DNA of 64,000 nt from an uncultured Fluviicola sp. (GCA_913009205.1 CAJVYC010000007.1:62001-126000); one strand, 5' to 3'; shown: positions 37,208-46,730, counted from the first letter of the stretch. Notes: a model not told the origin generated them from the sequence alone. Program-made: numbers and translations.

Positions 37208-37245
37208 AAGAAAGGCGTCTAAGTTAAAACTAGACGTCTTTTTCG
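37208..37245 (+). terminator. Rho-independent terminator after the 36996-37190 frame
   Basis: AAAGGCGTCTA pairs with TAGACGTCTTT (near-perfect stem) around a short AT-rich loop and is followed by T residues on the plus strand. Confidence 0.8.
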
Positions 37246-37276
37246 ATGGAGAATTTTCCTTATTTTTATACTTCGA

Positions 37277-37789
37277 ATGAAACTATTTAAATACGTCATT
37301 TCCGCAATTACTTTGATCGCATTGTTCTTCGTTATTTACGCGATTGTGAGTATTGACAATGAATCAGGTATAATTAATACGCTAATCTTTTCAACCTATA
37401 TAACCTTTACATTCGCAGTGATACTAACATATAGAGTTTCACTTATCGGAAAGGAAAAAATCAATTGGGCCACCCTTGGATTGGCTGGCGCGATAGTTCT
37501 CAGTTTGTACTTTATGGAAAGTGATAAAGGTTTGGTTTACACGCTTTGGGATTTTACACTTGTTGGATTCATTTTACTTTGTGGAAAGGCAATCTTTCAA
37601 ATTACCCCTAAAAAGAAGCCGCTTTCCCTACCAACTAAGGCTTTAACGATTTCAATGGTAGCTCTTTTCACATCTATCGTCATCTTCCAAATAGGATCTC
37701 CCACTCTATTTTACATTACTGAATGGCTGATGATTGTACTAAGCTTAATGCTCATTGTCAACTTCTTCTTAAAAACAAAAGAAGTTTAG
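37277..37789 (+). CDS. Hypothetical multipass membrane protein
   Basis: A 170 aa protein with six predicted TM helices and short loops, starting MKLFKYVISAITLIALFFVI. No motif or family is recognised. Its 3' end overlaps the convergent NlpC/P60 gene by 4 bases. The plus-strand terminator just upstream separates it from the small frame before it. Confidence 0.65.
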   Translation: MKLFKYVISAITLIALFFVIYAIVSIDNESGIINTLIFSTYITFTFAVILTYRVSLIGKEKINWATLGLAGAIVLSLYFMESDKGLVYTLWDFTLVGFILLCGKAIFQITPKKKPLSLPTKALTISMVALFTSIVIFQIGSPTLFYITEWLMIVLSLMLIVNFFLKTKEV

Positions 37790-38673
37790 TCTACATAAGT
37801 TCCAAAGCCCTTTAATCTTTTTGTCCAATACGCTGACTTAGTAACATCAGTGACAATTACGCCTTTACTTGAACTTGAGTGGATCATCATTAAAGGACTG
37901 CCCTTTTCAGAAATGACAATTCCAACGTGTGAGACACCAGAACCATTATCGAAAAAAACCAAATCTCCTTTTTGAGCGTTCTTGACTTTAACCTTTGGCG
38001 CATCATTGAATTGATCCACAGCTCTTCTCGGTAACTTCGAACCATTTTTCGACATCACATAACTTGTAAACCCACTGCAATCAAATCCATCCGGTGAACT
38101 TCCCGCCCAAACGTATGGAGTTCCCAATTGCTTCTTGGCAGTTATCAATATTTGATCTCTTAACCCAGGGTTTTCGACAACTATTGTCGAATCCAAAATA
38201 TTTGAATCCAATGGTGTCACATCAATTTCTGGTAGTTCCTCAAAGAGAACATCGATCAACTCTTGAACTTCTTCAAATTCTTTTTGTTTTCCTAAACGCT
38301 TAAGATCGGCAGCCCAAGAAATCATATCATTCTTTAGCCAAGCCAATTCATACATGTGGGAATTCATTATTTTCTCTCCATCATTTGAATTTTTCACAAT
38401 CAAAAACAAAGCCTTTGCTTCATCAAGTGCTTTAGGATGCGTCAAAAGCCAATATTCATTTTGGGCAAGTTGAAACAAACTAATACTCTTGTAATAGGCC
38501 GGTAGCATTGAGAAATCATATTCGGGATCATCCAGCAATCGACTTGATCTCCGCCTCACCTTCTTATAGTGACCTTGATCAAAAAACATTTCCAGTTTAT
38601 CCAACCGCGGATTCTGAGCATCAGCAATAAAACTGATTAAAAATGTAATCAATAAAATACCTATTCCTTTCAT
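37786..38673 (-). CDS. NlpC/P60 (C40) family peptidoglycan endopeptidase
   Basis: A 295 aa exported cysteine peptidase that cleaves peptide bonds in peptidoglycan stems. It has a signal peptide (about 1-19), a helical region of about 140 residues of unknown role, and a C-terminal NlpC/P60 domain. The Cys is in PDGFDCSGFTSYVM, the His is in GVSHVGIVIS, and the third polar residue is the His in MMIHSSSSKG. It converges with the membrane protein gene. Confidence 0.92.
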   Translation of the reverse strand: MKGIGILLITFLISFIADAQNPRLDKLEMFFDQGHYKKVRRRSSRLLDDPEYDFSMLPAYYKSISLFQLAQNEYWLLTHPKALDEAKALFLIVKNSNDGEKIMNSHMYELAWLKNDMISWAADLKRLGKQKEFEEVQELIDVLFEELPEIDVTPLDSNILDSTIVVENPGLRDQILITAKKQLGTPYVWAGSSPDGFDCSGFTSYVMSKNGSKLPRRAVDQFNDAPKVKVKNAQKGDLVFFDNGSGVSHVGIVISEKGSPLMMIHSSSSKGVIVTDVTKSAYWTKRLKGFGTYVD

Positions 38674-38833
38674 AGACTAATTTGTATATGTAAATAACGA
38701 GAATTAATTCTTTCCTTTCACCGTTTGTACGAATTTCATTCCACAACGTCATGTTTATTCAGTACCTTCTATGGAATTAACATAATTTATATCCGCAATC
38801 TGTTACTAAACCGGCGTATTTTGCGTTATTTAA

Positions 38834-40459
38834 ATGAAACCCGAGTTTAATCCAGATTTCACATCATCTATGAGAATAGCCCCCTTAGTTATAGCACTTA
38901 TTCTGACAAGCATTTCCTACGGTCAGAAAGACAGAAACAAGGTTTCTACAACACAAAAATTTGACGAAGTTCTCACTTACGTTTCGAAACTATACGTCGA
39001 TAATGTAAATAGTGAAGCACTTACAGACGCAGCGATTATCGGTTTGCTTGAAAAATTAGATCCTCACTCTACTTATATTTCGAAAGAAGAAGTGAATGAG
39101 GCGAATGAAAGAATCAATGGAAATTTTGTTGGAATTGGAATTCGGTTTCAAATACTAAAAGACACTTTAATAGTTGTTGCGACAATTCCAGGTGGACCTT
39201 CAGAAAAACTCGGTCTGATGCCTGGAGACAAAATCATTACGATTGAAAACGAATCGGTTGCAGGAACGGGATTAAAAAACAGTCAGGTTCGAGAAAAACT
39301 ACTAGGAGATCGAGGAACTAAGGTAAAAGTTGAAATCCAAAGAAAGAAGACTAAGGATCTTATTCCCTTTGTGATTACGCGAGATATCATTCCTGTAAAC
39401 TCTGTTGACGCATCATACATGATAAATGATAGAACAGGATACATTAAACTAAACTCATTCTCAAGAACATCATTGAATGAAGTTCAAGACGGCATTCGAG
39501 ATTTGAAAAAACAAGGAATGGAAAACTTGATTTTTGACTTGCAAGGAAACGGAGGTGGACTTCTATACACTGCCAAGTATCTTGCTGACGAATTTTTAAG
39601 TGGAGATAAATTGATTGTTTATTCTGAAGGTCGCGCTCAACCAAGATCAGATTTGAGATCTGGACTCGCAGGTTTATGGGAAGGCGGAAAGCTTGTTTTA
39701 TTAACGGATGAGTATTCAGCATCGGCAAGTGAAATTTTATCTGGAGCAATACAGGATTGGGACAGAGGACTTATTGTTGGAAGAAGAACTTACGGTAAAG
39801 GTTTGGTTCAACGTCCGATTGACTTAACAGATGGTTCTCAAATGAGATTGACAATTGCGCGTTATTTCACGCCTAGTGGAAGGTTTATCCAGAAATCATA
39901 TGAAGACAAAAACGCCTACAGAAGTGACCTTCTTGATCGTTATGAAAACGGCGAGTTCATGCACCAAGACTCAATTAAAATGCCGGATTCATTAATGTTT
40001 GAAACAATACTCAAGCGTAGAAATGTTTACGGTGGCGGAGGAATTATGCCTGACTATTTTGTTCCATTGGACACTATGGAAGTGACGGATTACTTTTCTG
40101 ATCTAATTCGTTCAGGACATGTTAATTCGTTTGCCCTGATTTATATCGATGACAATCGCGAAGCAATGCTTGCGTCGTATCCTGAATTCAAGGACTTTAA
40201 AAATGGATTTTCAACAGATAAAAAATTCATGGATGAGTTTTTTGAATATGTCGATAAAGAGGACGATGAACTTGAATTTAATCAAGAAGAATATAACATT
40301 AGTGCGGAATTATTGAAACTGAGAATAAAAGCCATTTTAGCAAGAAATCTTTGGGGATACAGCGAATTCTATCAGATTTACAATGAATCCAATGAAATCT
40401 TACAAAAAGCTATCGAAGTTATAGAGTCTGACCTTTACGACCAAGCTGGTTTAGAATAA
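38834..40459 (+). CDS. S41 family C-terminal processing peptidase
   Basis: A CtpA-like serine protease with a Ser-Lys dyad, acting in the periplasm. It has a PDZ domain (about 90-170; PSEKLGLMPGDKIITIE), then the peptidase domain with LTDEYSASASEILSGAIQD (Ser) and GRRTYGKGLVQ (Lys). The 541 aa length is normal for the Bacteroidota form with a C-terminal helical extension. The listed ATG adds 12 residues before MRIAPLVIALILTSISYGQ. An internal ATG at 38870 would start directly at the signal peptide, and I cannot decide between them. A TATTTTG box precedes the first ATG. Confidence 0.92.
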   Translation: MKPEFNPDFTSSMRIAPLVIALILTSISYGQKDRNKVSTTQKFDEVLTYVSKLYVDNVNSEALTDAAIIGLLEKLDPHSTYISKEEVNEANERINGNFVGIGIRFQILKDTLIVVATIPGGPSEKLGLMPGDKIITIENESVAGTGLKNSQVREKLLGDRGTKVKVEIQRKKTKDLIPFVITRDIIPVNSVDASYMINDRTGYIKLNSFSRTSLNEVQDGIRDLKKQGMENLIFDLQGNGGGLLYTAKYLADEFLSGDKLIVYSEGRAQPRSDLRSGLAGLWEGGKLVLLTDEYSASASEILSGAIQDWDRGLIVGRRTYGKGLVQRPIDLTDGSQMRLTIARYFTPSGRFIQKSYEDKNAYRSDLLDRYENGEFMHQDSIKMPDSLMFETILKRRNVYGGGGIMPDYFVPLDTMEVTDYFSDLIRSGHVNSFALIYIDDNREAMLASYPEFKDFKNGFSTDKKFMDEFFEYVDKEDDELEFNQEEYNISAELLKLRIKAILARNLWGYSEFYQIYNESNEILQKAIEVIESDLYDQAGLE

Positions 40460-40498
40460 GAATTGAATATTGAGTCTTAAACCCAAAAAATTGAACAT

Positions 40499-40537
40499 TA
40501 AAAAAAGCAGTCTTGGCTCAGTTAAAACCGCTTTTTC
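40499..40537 (+). terminator. Weak putative terminator after the S41 gene
   Basis: AAAAAAGC and GCTTTTT flank an imperfect stem about 40 nt after the S41 stop. The stem is AT-rich with mismatches, so confidence is low. Confidence 0.35.
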
Positions 40538-40539
40538 TG

Positions 40540-40547
40540 TATCTTCG
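40540..40547 (+). promoter_or_regulatory. -7 promoter box of the DUF1573 gene
   Basis: TATCTTCG, one mismatch from TAnnTTTG, lies 19 nt upstream of the ATG at 40567. It supports that start over the listed TTG at 40513. Confidence 0.45.
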
Positions 40548-40566
40548 TTATTCTAATTTACACACT

Positions 40567-41079
40567 ATGAAAAAACTTTTAATTCCATTTTTTGCAATTT
40601 CTATTCTCGTTTCATGCGGTGAAGAAAAAGATCAAGTAACAGCTCAAGACAGAGACGCAGTGTCCAATATTAGTGCTGATGGCGATCTAACTCCCGCTCA
40701 GAGAAAAAAGATGAAGGAAGACTTCGAGAAAGAGACCAAAGCACAAGCTGACCTAGAAGCCTCTTTTACTTCTATGGAATTTGATAAATTGGTTCACGAT
40801 TTCGGAACGGTTAAAGCAGACACTGATAATTTCGTTGAAGTAATTGTAACAAACACAGGAAACAGACCGTTGATCATTTCAGAAGTATCTGCAAGTTGTG
40901 GATGCACAATGCCTAAGGAGCCAGAGGCTCCAATTCCTCCTGGTCAAACGGATATTATTGAAGTTAAATTCCATTCTAAACCAGGCCAGCTCGGTGAAGT
41001 ATCTAAAACTGTATCTGTTACAGCAAATACTGAAGAGGTAATCTCGAAATTTCAAATTAAAGCTTTCGTTAAAGAATAA
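40567..41079 (+). CDS. DUF1573 domain lipoprotein
   Basis: The ATG at 40567 gives a lipoprotein signal MKKLLIPFFAISILVSC with Cys17 as the lipidated residue. The listed start is a TTG inside the promoter region. The mature part has a charged helical linker and a DUF1573 Ig-like domain (FDKLVHDFGTVKADTDNFVE, NTGNRPLIISEVSASCGCTM, PPGQTDIIEVKF), a family abundant in Bacteroidota with unknown function. It has its own promoter and terminator. Confidence 0.88.
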   Translation: MKKLLIPFFAISILVSCGEEKDQVTAQDRDAVSNISADGDLTPAQRKKMKEDFEKETKAQADLEASFTSMEFDKLVHDFGTVKADTDNFVEVIVTNTGNRPLIISEVSASCGCTMPKEPEAPIPPGQTDIIEVKFHSKPGQLGEVSKTVSVTANTEEVISKFQIKAFVKE

Positions 41080-41099
41080 CAAAGGCTTAAACAACTAGT

Positions 41100-41136
41100 A
41101 AAAGGCGTCCAGGTTAAACCCAGACGCCTTTTTAAT
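41100..41136 (+). terminator. Rho-independent terminator of the DUF1573 gene
   Basis: AAAAGGCGTC pairs with GACGCCTTTTT around a CAGGTTAAACCCA loop, about 20 nt after the stop codon. Confidence 0.88.
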
Positions 41137-41179
41137 ATCTCTTTTTTTGAGGTATTGAATCTTTTTCGAAATAGGTGTG

Positions 41180-41443
41180 TTACTCTACTTCTTCAAAGTC
41201 CACATCTTGAATATCATTCTGATTTGAAGCATCCTTTCCTATAACTCTTATTTTACCAAGAGACTGTCTTTTAAGATGTTTTTCTTTTTCGAATCGTTTT
41301 CTAGAATCCTTTTCTTGTTTTTTTTGAACGTGAATATTCTTGTTGTTGCTCCACTGAGCAAAAATGCGAATAACAACAAATGCTCCCAATAAAATTAGGA
41401 GCATTTTAAATAAACCCGTTACACTGGCTTCAGCGATATTCAT
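41180..41443 (-). CDS. Small membrane protein, DUF4834-like
   Basis: An 87 aa protein with one N-terminal TM helix (FKMLLILLGAFVVIRIF) and a strongly charged cytoplasmic tail with KKQEKDSRKRFEKEKHLKRQ and an acidic end. This matches the size and layout of the DUF4834 family of Bacteroidota. The start overlaps the carB stop by one base (TAATG), so it is translationally coupled to carB. Function unknown. Confidence 0.7.
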   Translation of the reverse strand: MNIAEASVTGLFKMLLILLGAFVVIRIFAQWSNNKNIHVQKKQEKDSRKRFEKEKHLKRQSLGKIRVIGKDASNQNDIQDVDFEEVE

Positions 41444-44259
41444 TATTTTGACAGATGCATATTTCGTTCAGAATAGATTTTCAAAAAGAATGGATCTTTC
41501 AAAGTCTCGATGAATCGAATTGCTTCACCCGTTGATTTCATCTCAGGTCCAAGTTCCTTCTTAACATCAGGGAATTTTTCGTAAGAGAATACAGGGATTT
41601 TAATTGCATAACCACTTTTCTTAGGCTGGAAATTGAAATCCTTAACCTTATTCTCTCCAAGCATTACTTTCGTTGCAAAGTTCACGTAAGGTTCATCATA
41701 AGCTTTCGCAATAAATGGAACCGTTCTAGAAGCTCGTGGATTGGCTTCAATCACATAGACAATATCATCCTTGATCGCAAATTGAATATTCATCAATCCA
41801 ACAGTCTTTAGTTCTACCGCAATTTTTCTTGTGATATCGTCAATCTGTTGCATAACGAAATCTCCAAGGTTGTAAGGAGGAAGAAGTGCATAAGAATCAC
41901 CAGAATGAATTCCCGCAGGCTCAATATGCTGCATAACACCAATGATGTACACATCTTCTCCATCACAGATCGCATCTGCCTCCGCCTCAATGGCTCCGCC
42001 CAAGAAATGGTCCAAAAGAATCTGATTGCCGGGCATTTCATTTAATATATCTACAACATGATGCTCTAGTTCATCTCTGTTGATCACAATTTTCATTTTT
42101 TGACCACCCAAAACGTAAGATGGACGAACCAACAATGGGAATCCAAGATCATCAGATAACACCAATGCTTGTTCTGCACTTTCTACAATTCCGTACTTAG
42201 GGAACGGAATGTTATTATCTTCCAAAACCTTTGAGAAACGACCACGATCTTCAGCCAGATCCAACGCATCAAAGCTGGTTCCAAAAATATTGATTCCGTA
42301 TCGCTCTAACTTCTCTGCTAATTTAAGAGCCGTTTGACCTCCTAATTGCACAATAACACCTTCCGGCTTTTCATGCTTAATAATTTCATAAATATGTTCC
42401 CAGAAAACAGGCTCGAAGTACAACTTATCTGCCGTATCGAAATCCGTTGATACCGTCTCAGGATTACAGTTAATCATGATTGTCTCATAACCACATTCTT
42501 TTGCCGCTAAAACTCCATGCACACAACTGTAATCAAATTCGATTCCTTGTCCAATTCTATTCGGACCAGAACCCAACACGATTACTTTCTTCTTATTCGA
42601 AACAATGCTTTCGTTCTCGTATTCAAATGTTGAATAGTAATAAGGTGTTTGCGCTTCAAACTCTGCAGCACATGTATCTACAACCTTGTAAACACGATTG
42701 ATTCCAAATTCTTCACGCTTTGAATACACTTGAGATTCAAGGCATTTCAATAAGTGAGCAACCTGACGGTCTGCATATCCTTTTTGCTTAGCTTCAAACA
42801 TTAAATCCTTTGGAAGGTCTTCCAAGCGGAATTTTTCAATTCTTTTTTCAAGGCCGATCAAATCTTCAATCTGTCTCAAGAACCATGGATCTATCCTCGT
42901 TTTTTCATGAATAGTCTTGAATGGAATCCCAAGCTTCATAGCGTCATAAATATGGAACAATCTATTCCAACTCGGATGTTCTAAACTGTGTAGAATCTCA
43001 TTTTGATTTGTCAATTCTTTACCGTCAGCGCCTAGTCCGTTTCGACCAATTTCCAAAGATTGACATGCCTTCTGCAAGGCTTCCTGGAACGAGCGACCAA
43101 TAGCCATTACTTCTCCAACCGATTTCATTTGAATTCCCAATTCACGATTTGTACCAGGAAATTTATTAAAGTTCCAACGAGGAATTTTTACAATTACGTA
43201 ATCTAACGTCGGCTCAAATAAAGCTGAAGTTGTTCCAGTAATTTGATTGCTTAATTCGTCAAGGTTATATCCTATCGCCAATTTGGCCGCGATCTTCGCA
43301 ATTGGATATCCAGTTGCTTTCGATGCTAATGCCGAAGAACGAGAAACCCGTGGGTTAATTTCAATAGCGATTATATCTTCATTTTCATCAGGAGAAACCG
43401 CAAACTGTACGTTACATCCTCCAGCGAAGTTACCAATAGAGCGCATCATTTTGATCGCCATATTCCTCATCTTTTGGAATGCTGTATCTGAAAGTGTCAT
43501 TGCTGGTGCAACCGTAATGGAATCACCAGTATGTACCCCCATAGGATCAAAGTTCTCAATTGAACAAATGATTACTACGTTATCATTATTATCTCTAAGA
43601 AGTTCTAATTCGTATTCTTTCCATCCTAAAAGCGCCTTGTCAATCATCACCTCATGAATAGGAGATAATTGCAAACCTCTCTCTAATAAAGTATCGAATT
43701 CTTCCGCCTCATGAACAATTGAAGCACCCGCCCCACCAAGCGTATAAGATGCTCTCACACACAAAGGGAACCCGAACTCTTGTGCAATTTCCTTTCCTTG
43801 AAGAAATGATTTCGCAGCTTCCTGAGGAGCCATTGGAACATCAATCGACAGCATAAGATTACGAAAAGCCTCACGGTTTTCAGTAATCTCAATTGCATTA
43901 ATATCTACACCTATAATATCTACACCGTGATCTTCCCAGATTCCAAGTTCATCACATTTGATGCAAAGATTTAATCCTGTTTGTCCACCCATCGTTGGCA
44001 GAACAGCATCAATATCGTGTTTTTCAAGAATTTCCACGATACTTTCTGGCTCAAGAGGCTTCAAGTAGATATTGTCGGCTACAACTTTATCAGTCATAAT
44101 CGTCGCGGGATTGGAGTTAATCAACGTAACTTCAATTCCTTCTTCTCTCAATGATCTTGATGCTTGTGATCCAGCATAATCAAACTCGCAAGCTTGACCT
44201 ATCACAATCGGTCCGCTTCCGATAATCAGTATGGACTTAATTGACTTATCTTTTGGCAT
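41443..44259 (-). CDS. carB: Carbamoyl-phosphate synthase large subunit, without MGS domain
   Basis: CarB makes carbamoyl phosphate from ammonia, bicarbonate and two ATP for arginine and pyrimidines. Two homologous ATP-grasp halves are visible: N-terminal IGSGPIVIGQACEFDYAG and GGQTGLNL, and second-half LGSGPNRIGQGIEFDYS and GGQTALKLAEKL. Substrate-binding blocks such as IEINPRVSRSSALASKATG and IEANPRASRTVPFIAKA are present. The protein is 938 aa and stops after the second ATP-grasp half. The C-terminal MGS allosteric domain of the 1073 aa E. coli enzyme is absent; shorter CarBs are usual in Flavobacteria. The small subunit is not in the window. Confidence 0.96.
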   Translation of the reverse strand: MPKDKSIKSILIIGSGPIVIGQACEFDYAGSQASRSLREEGIEVTLINSNPATIMTDKVVADNIYLKPLEPESIVEILEKHDIDAVLPTMGGQTGLNLCIKCDELGIWEDHGVDIIGVDINAIEITENREAFRNLMLSIDVPMAPQEAAKSFLQGKEIAQEFGFPLCVRASYTLGGAGASIVHEAEEFDTLLERGLQLSPIHEVMIDKALLGWKEYELELLRDNNDNVVIICSIENFDPMGVHTGDSITVAPAMTLSDTAFQKMRNMAIKMMRSIGNFAGGCNVQFAVSPDENEDIIAIEINPRVSRSSALASKATGYPIAKIAAKLAIGYNLDELSNQITGTTSALFEPTLDYVIVKIPRWNFNKFPGTNRELGIQMKSVGEVMAIGRSFQEALQKACQSLEIGRNGLGADGKELTNQNEILHSLEHPSWNRLFHIYDAMKLGIPFKTIHEKTRIDPWFLRQIEDLIGLEKRIEKFRLEDLPKDLMFEAKQKGYADRQVAHLLKCLESQVYSKREEFGINRVYKVVDTCAAEFEAQTPYYYSTFEYENESIVSNKKKVIVLGSGPNRIGQGIEFDYSCVHGVLAAKECGYETIMINCNPETVSTDFDTADKLYFEPVFWEHIYEIIKHEKPEGVIVQLGGQTALKLAEKLERYGINIFGTSFDALDLAEDRGRFSKVLEDNNIPFPKYGIVESAEQALVLSDDLGFPLLVRPSYVLGGQKMKIVINRDELEHHVVDILNEMPGNQILLDHFLGGAIEAEADAICDGEDVYIIGVMQHIEPAGIHSGDSYALLPPYNLGDFVMQQIDDITRKIAVELKTVGLMNIQFAIKDDIVYVIEANPRASRTVPFIAKAYDEPYVNFATKVMLGENKVKDFNFQPKKSGYAIKIPVFSYEKFPDVKKELGPEMKSTGEAIRFIETLKDPFFLKIYSERNMHLSK

Positions 44260-44316
44260 TATATGCGCTAATTAAAGGGTTCAACTTTCGCGCTTAAAAA
44301 CGCGTCAAATCGAAGG

Positions 44317-44324
44317 CAAAATTA
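44317..44324 (-). promoter_or_regulatory. -7 promoter box of carB
   Basis: TAATTTTG on the minus strand, an exact TAnnTTTG match, lies 57 nt upstream of the carB ATG. Confidence 0.5.
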
Positions 44325-44473
44325 GCACATTATCTACAAGAGCTAAAGGGTTTTATTAGATGTTTTCGATATGTTTTGAACAATCAACGTGAATAACTTT
44401 AGAAAGCCCTTTATTAGTGGTGATTAAGGTGGGTTAAATCAATGTTATTAATTTTTATCAGCACTAGTATTAA

Positions 44474-44768
44474 ATGAAAAAAGGTCAATCTTTACCCTGG
44501 TTTAATATTTTGATTGCATTTTTGTGCGTCTGAATATATTTCTGGCAGCTCTATTTAGCAACAATAGGTCACTTCTTTGTAGACATTTACAACCAACTTG
44601 GTGCCTCGAAGGCTTTTAAACTCTAACAAGGTCAGTATTGGGGTGTTTGCTTTAACAGTTTTATACACTGCGCTTGGCAATTACTTATTTTAAATTCTAT
44701 ATCTCGGAGCGTATATCGAACGCAGAAAAAATCTTCTTACTCCGGGCATACTTGGCTTGCTTCAATAA
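44474..44768 (+). pseudogene. Decayed small membrane protein gene (two stops and a frameshift)
   Basis: From ATG 44474 the frame reads MKKGQSLPWFNILIAFLCV, then TGA (44531-44533), then IYFWQLYLATIGHFFVDIYN. After a frame change near 44615-44624 it continues NKVSIGVFALTVLYTALGNYLF, a TAA (44691-44693), and ILYLGAYIERRKNLLTPGIL to a final TAA. Joined, this is a believable protein of about 97 residues with two or three TM helices and a basic tail. I do not recognise the family. The rest of the 555-base gap (44260-44473) holds the carB promoter and nothing else I can identify. Confidence 0.55.
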
Positions 44769-44815
44769 TAACATAGTTAGTAAAGTTCACATTAACGAAC
44801 AATGCTAGAATTGGA

Positions 44816-45387
44816 ATGACAGACGTCAATTACTTCCTTCTGAGCTATATCTATAGTCGATCTTTCAAGGATGCAACCTTTACAATCGAATTTCGAAACT
44901 CGATAACGCAATTAGGACTAGCTTTTATCGTGCTTTTCATTTTCACCTACTCCATGACTTGGATAAACTTCGGAATCAGATCTATGATTGCAGGCCTAGT
45001 CTTTGGCTCAATTACCTTCACCCTTGCAGGGTTTCGAAACAAAATTGCTAGCTATTCTTTTGTATTCCTTTCATTAATTGGATTTAGCACTGCTCTATTC
45101 TACGCGCTTTGGTCGATAGAATGGAACCTTTACAAGGCACAAGAACACATCAATAACGACAATTTCGAAAAGGCTAAACATTATTACAGCCAGATCCTAT
45201 TAATAGAACCAAACTATTATTCTTCACACAAAATTTACTGATAATTGATATCGAGGAACTTAGCGATAAGACTTTCGGTTTGCATCAAAACGGAGAATAC
45301 ATTCAAGCGCATAAGATTTACGATGAGATTTTAAAGCTAGACCCTAATAATTATTGGGCAAAAGAACAAATAGATATACTGCCATAA
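44816..45387 (+). pseudogene. Membrane-TPR protein gene disrupted by a frameshift
   Basis: The listed 141 aa ORF has about three TM helices (residues 30-100) and then a TPR-like unit YKAQEHINNDNFEKAKHYYS, stopping at TGA after SSHKIY. In the +1 frame across the same point the reading continues LIIDIEELSDKTFGLHQNGE and YIQAHKIYDEILKLDPNNYW to a TAA at 45385-45387, a second TPR unit. A single-base change near 45236-45240 would restore one protein of about 190 residues. It immediately follows another decayed frame. Alternatively the 141 aa product may still be made. Confidence 0.6.
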
Positions 45388-45401
45388 AACTTGAGGATTA
45401 T

Positions 45402-45409
45402 TATCTTTG
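45402..45409 (+). promoter_or_regulatory. -7 promoter box of the PRTase-murQ unit
   Basis: TATCTTTG, an exact TAnnTTTG match, lies 20 nt upstream of the ATG at 45430. Confidence 0.6.
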
Positions 45410-45429
45410 TTTCAACGACACTCTAAACT

Positions 45430-45924
45430 ATGCAAGAAATATTATCACATTTACAAATTGAACAGAAGATCAATCGATTGGCACATCAATTATTAGAAAA
45501 CTGTTTTGAAGAAAAAGAAATATTCATTGGAGGTATTCAAGGAAACGGATATATTCTCGCTGAGCGCTTGTCAAATATAATAGTCGCCAATTCGGACTTA
45601 AAAACTAACCTTTTTGAGGTAAAACTAAACAAGTCAGAACCATGGTCAAAGGACATCACACTTTCGATGGACCAAAAAAAAATGGAGAACGGCTATATCG
45701 TTCTCGTGGATGATGTTTTAAACTCAGGAAAGACAATGCAATATGCATTGGTTGAAATCCTTCAATTCCGGACGAAAGCAATTAAAACATTAACACTTGT
45801 TGATAGAAAACACAGACGTTTCCCTATAAAAGCGAATTTTGTCGGCATGAGTCTTTCAACAACTCTGAAACAACATGTAGAAGTTGATTTAAAAAGTAAA
45901 AAAAATAAAGCTTATTTGGTATGA
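45430..45924 (+). CDS. Type I phosphoribosyltransferase-family protein (PyrR-like)
   Basis: A 164 aa PRTase-fold protein. The PRPP-binding loop is IVLVDDVLNSGKTMQYAL, with IFIGGIQGNGYILAERL as the pyrophosphate loop. The closest general type is PyrR/uracil-PRTase-like, but the neighbouring gene is murQ rather than pyrimidine genes. The stop overlaps the murQ ATG by 4 bases, so the two are translationally coupled. Substrate cannot be assigned from sequence alone. Confidence 0.82.
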   Translation: MQEILSHLQIEQKINRLAHQLLENCFEEKEIFIGGIQGNGYILAERLSNIIVANSDLKTNLFEVKLNKSEPWSKDITLSMDQKKMENGYIVLVDDVLNSGKTMQYALVEILQFRTKAIKTLTLVDRKHRRFPIKANFVGMSLSTTLKQHVEVDLKSKKNKAYLV

Positions 45925-46730
45925 TCAATCGCGTAACGGAGTCCTCTTCAAACCACGACAATCTAGAAAAGATGTCAACGCATGAAATTCTAGAAGGAAT
46001 TAATTCGGAAGATCAAAAAGTCGCATCGTGCGTCCACGCTATTCTACCTGAAATAGAAGCTTTCGTTAATGAATGCACAGCTCGCATGAAACAAGGTGGA
46101 CGGCTATTCTACATTGGCGCAGGAACGAGTGGACGGCTAGGAATCGTCGATGCAAGCGAGTGCCCTCCGACTTTTGGGGTCGATCACAATACCGTTATCG
46201 GAATTATGGCAGGTGGTGACTCGGCCATTCGAAAAGCTGTAGAATTTGCAGAAGATGATATTGAACAAGGCTGGATTGATTTGGGAGAATTCAATATCAC
46301 AGAACTTGACACATTAATAGGAATAGCAGCGTCTGGAACAACTCCATACGTTTTAGGAGCATTGAAAACTGCAAATGAAAAAGGACTTTTAACAGGTTCT
46401 ATTTCTTGTAATCCAGGCTCTCCACTTGAACAACTCGCACAAAAACCGATGACAGCTGTGGTCGGACCTGAATTCGTTACGGGAAGTACTCGAATGAAAT
46501 CCGGTACTGCTCAAAAACTGATCCTCAACATGGTTAGCACGGCGCTGATGATTAAATTAGGTAAAGTCAAAGGAAATAGAATGGTCGACATGCATCTGAG
46601 CAATGATAAATTGGTGGACCGCGGAACAAAAATGGTTCAAGAAGAACTAAACATTTCATACAGTGATGCGGAAAGCTTGTTAAAAGAACACGGAAGTGTC
46701 CGAGAGGCCGTTAACGTATTCAATAGTTAA
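45921..46730 (+). CDS. murQ: N-acetylmuramic acid 6-phosphate etherase
   Basis: MurQ cleaves the lactyl ether of MurNAc-6-phosphate to give GlcNAc-6-phosphate during cell-wall recycling. The 269 aa protein has a SIS domain with RLFYIGAGTSGRLGIVDASE and CPPTFGV, and a later GPEFVTGSTRMKSGTAQK, both diagnostic of MurQ. With the exported NagZ-like GH3 fusion elsewhere in the window, it indicates muropeptide salvage. Downstream lies a broken small gene rather than a recycling partner. Confidence 0.95.
   Translation: MINRVTESSSNHDNLEKMSTHEILEGINSEDQKVASCVHAILPEIEAFVNECTARMKQGGRLFYIGAGTSGRLGIVDASECPPTFGVDHNTVIGIMAGGDSAIRKAVEFAEDDIEQGWIDLGEFNITELDTLIGIAASGTTPYVLGALKTANEKGLLTGSISCNPGSPLEQLAQKPMTAVVGPEFVTGSTRMKSGTAQKLILNMVSTALMIKLGKVKGNRMVDMHLSNDKLVDRGTKMVQEELNISYSDAESLLKEHGSVREAVNVFNS

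Noticed and set aside
43247-43657. 136 aa ORF opposite carB
   Set aside because: It is an antisense shadow of a highly conserved gene with no start context or homology.
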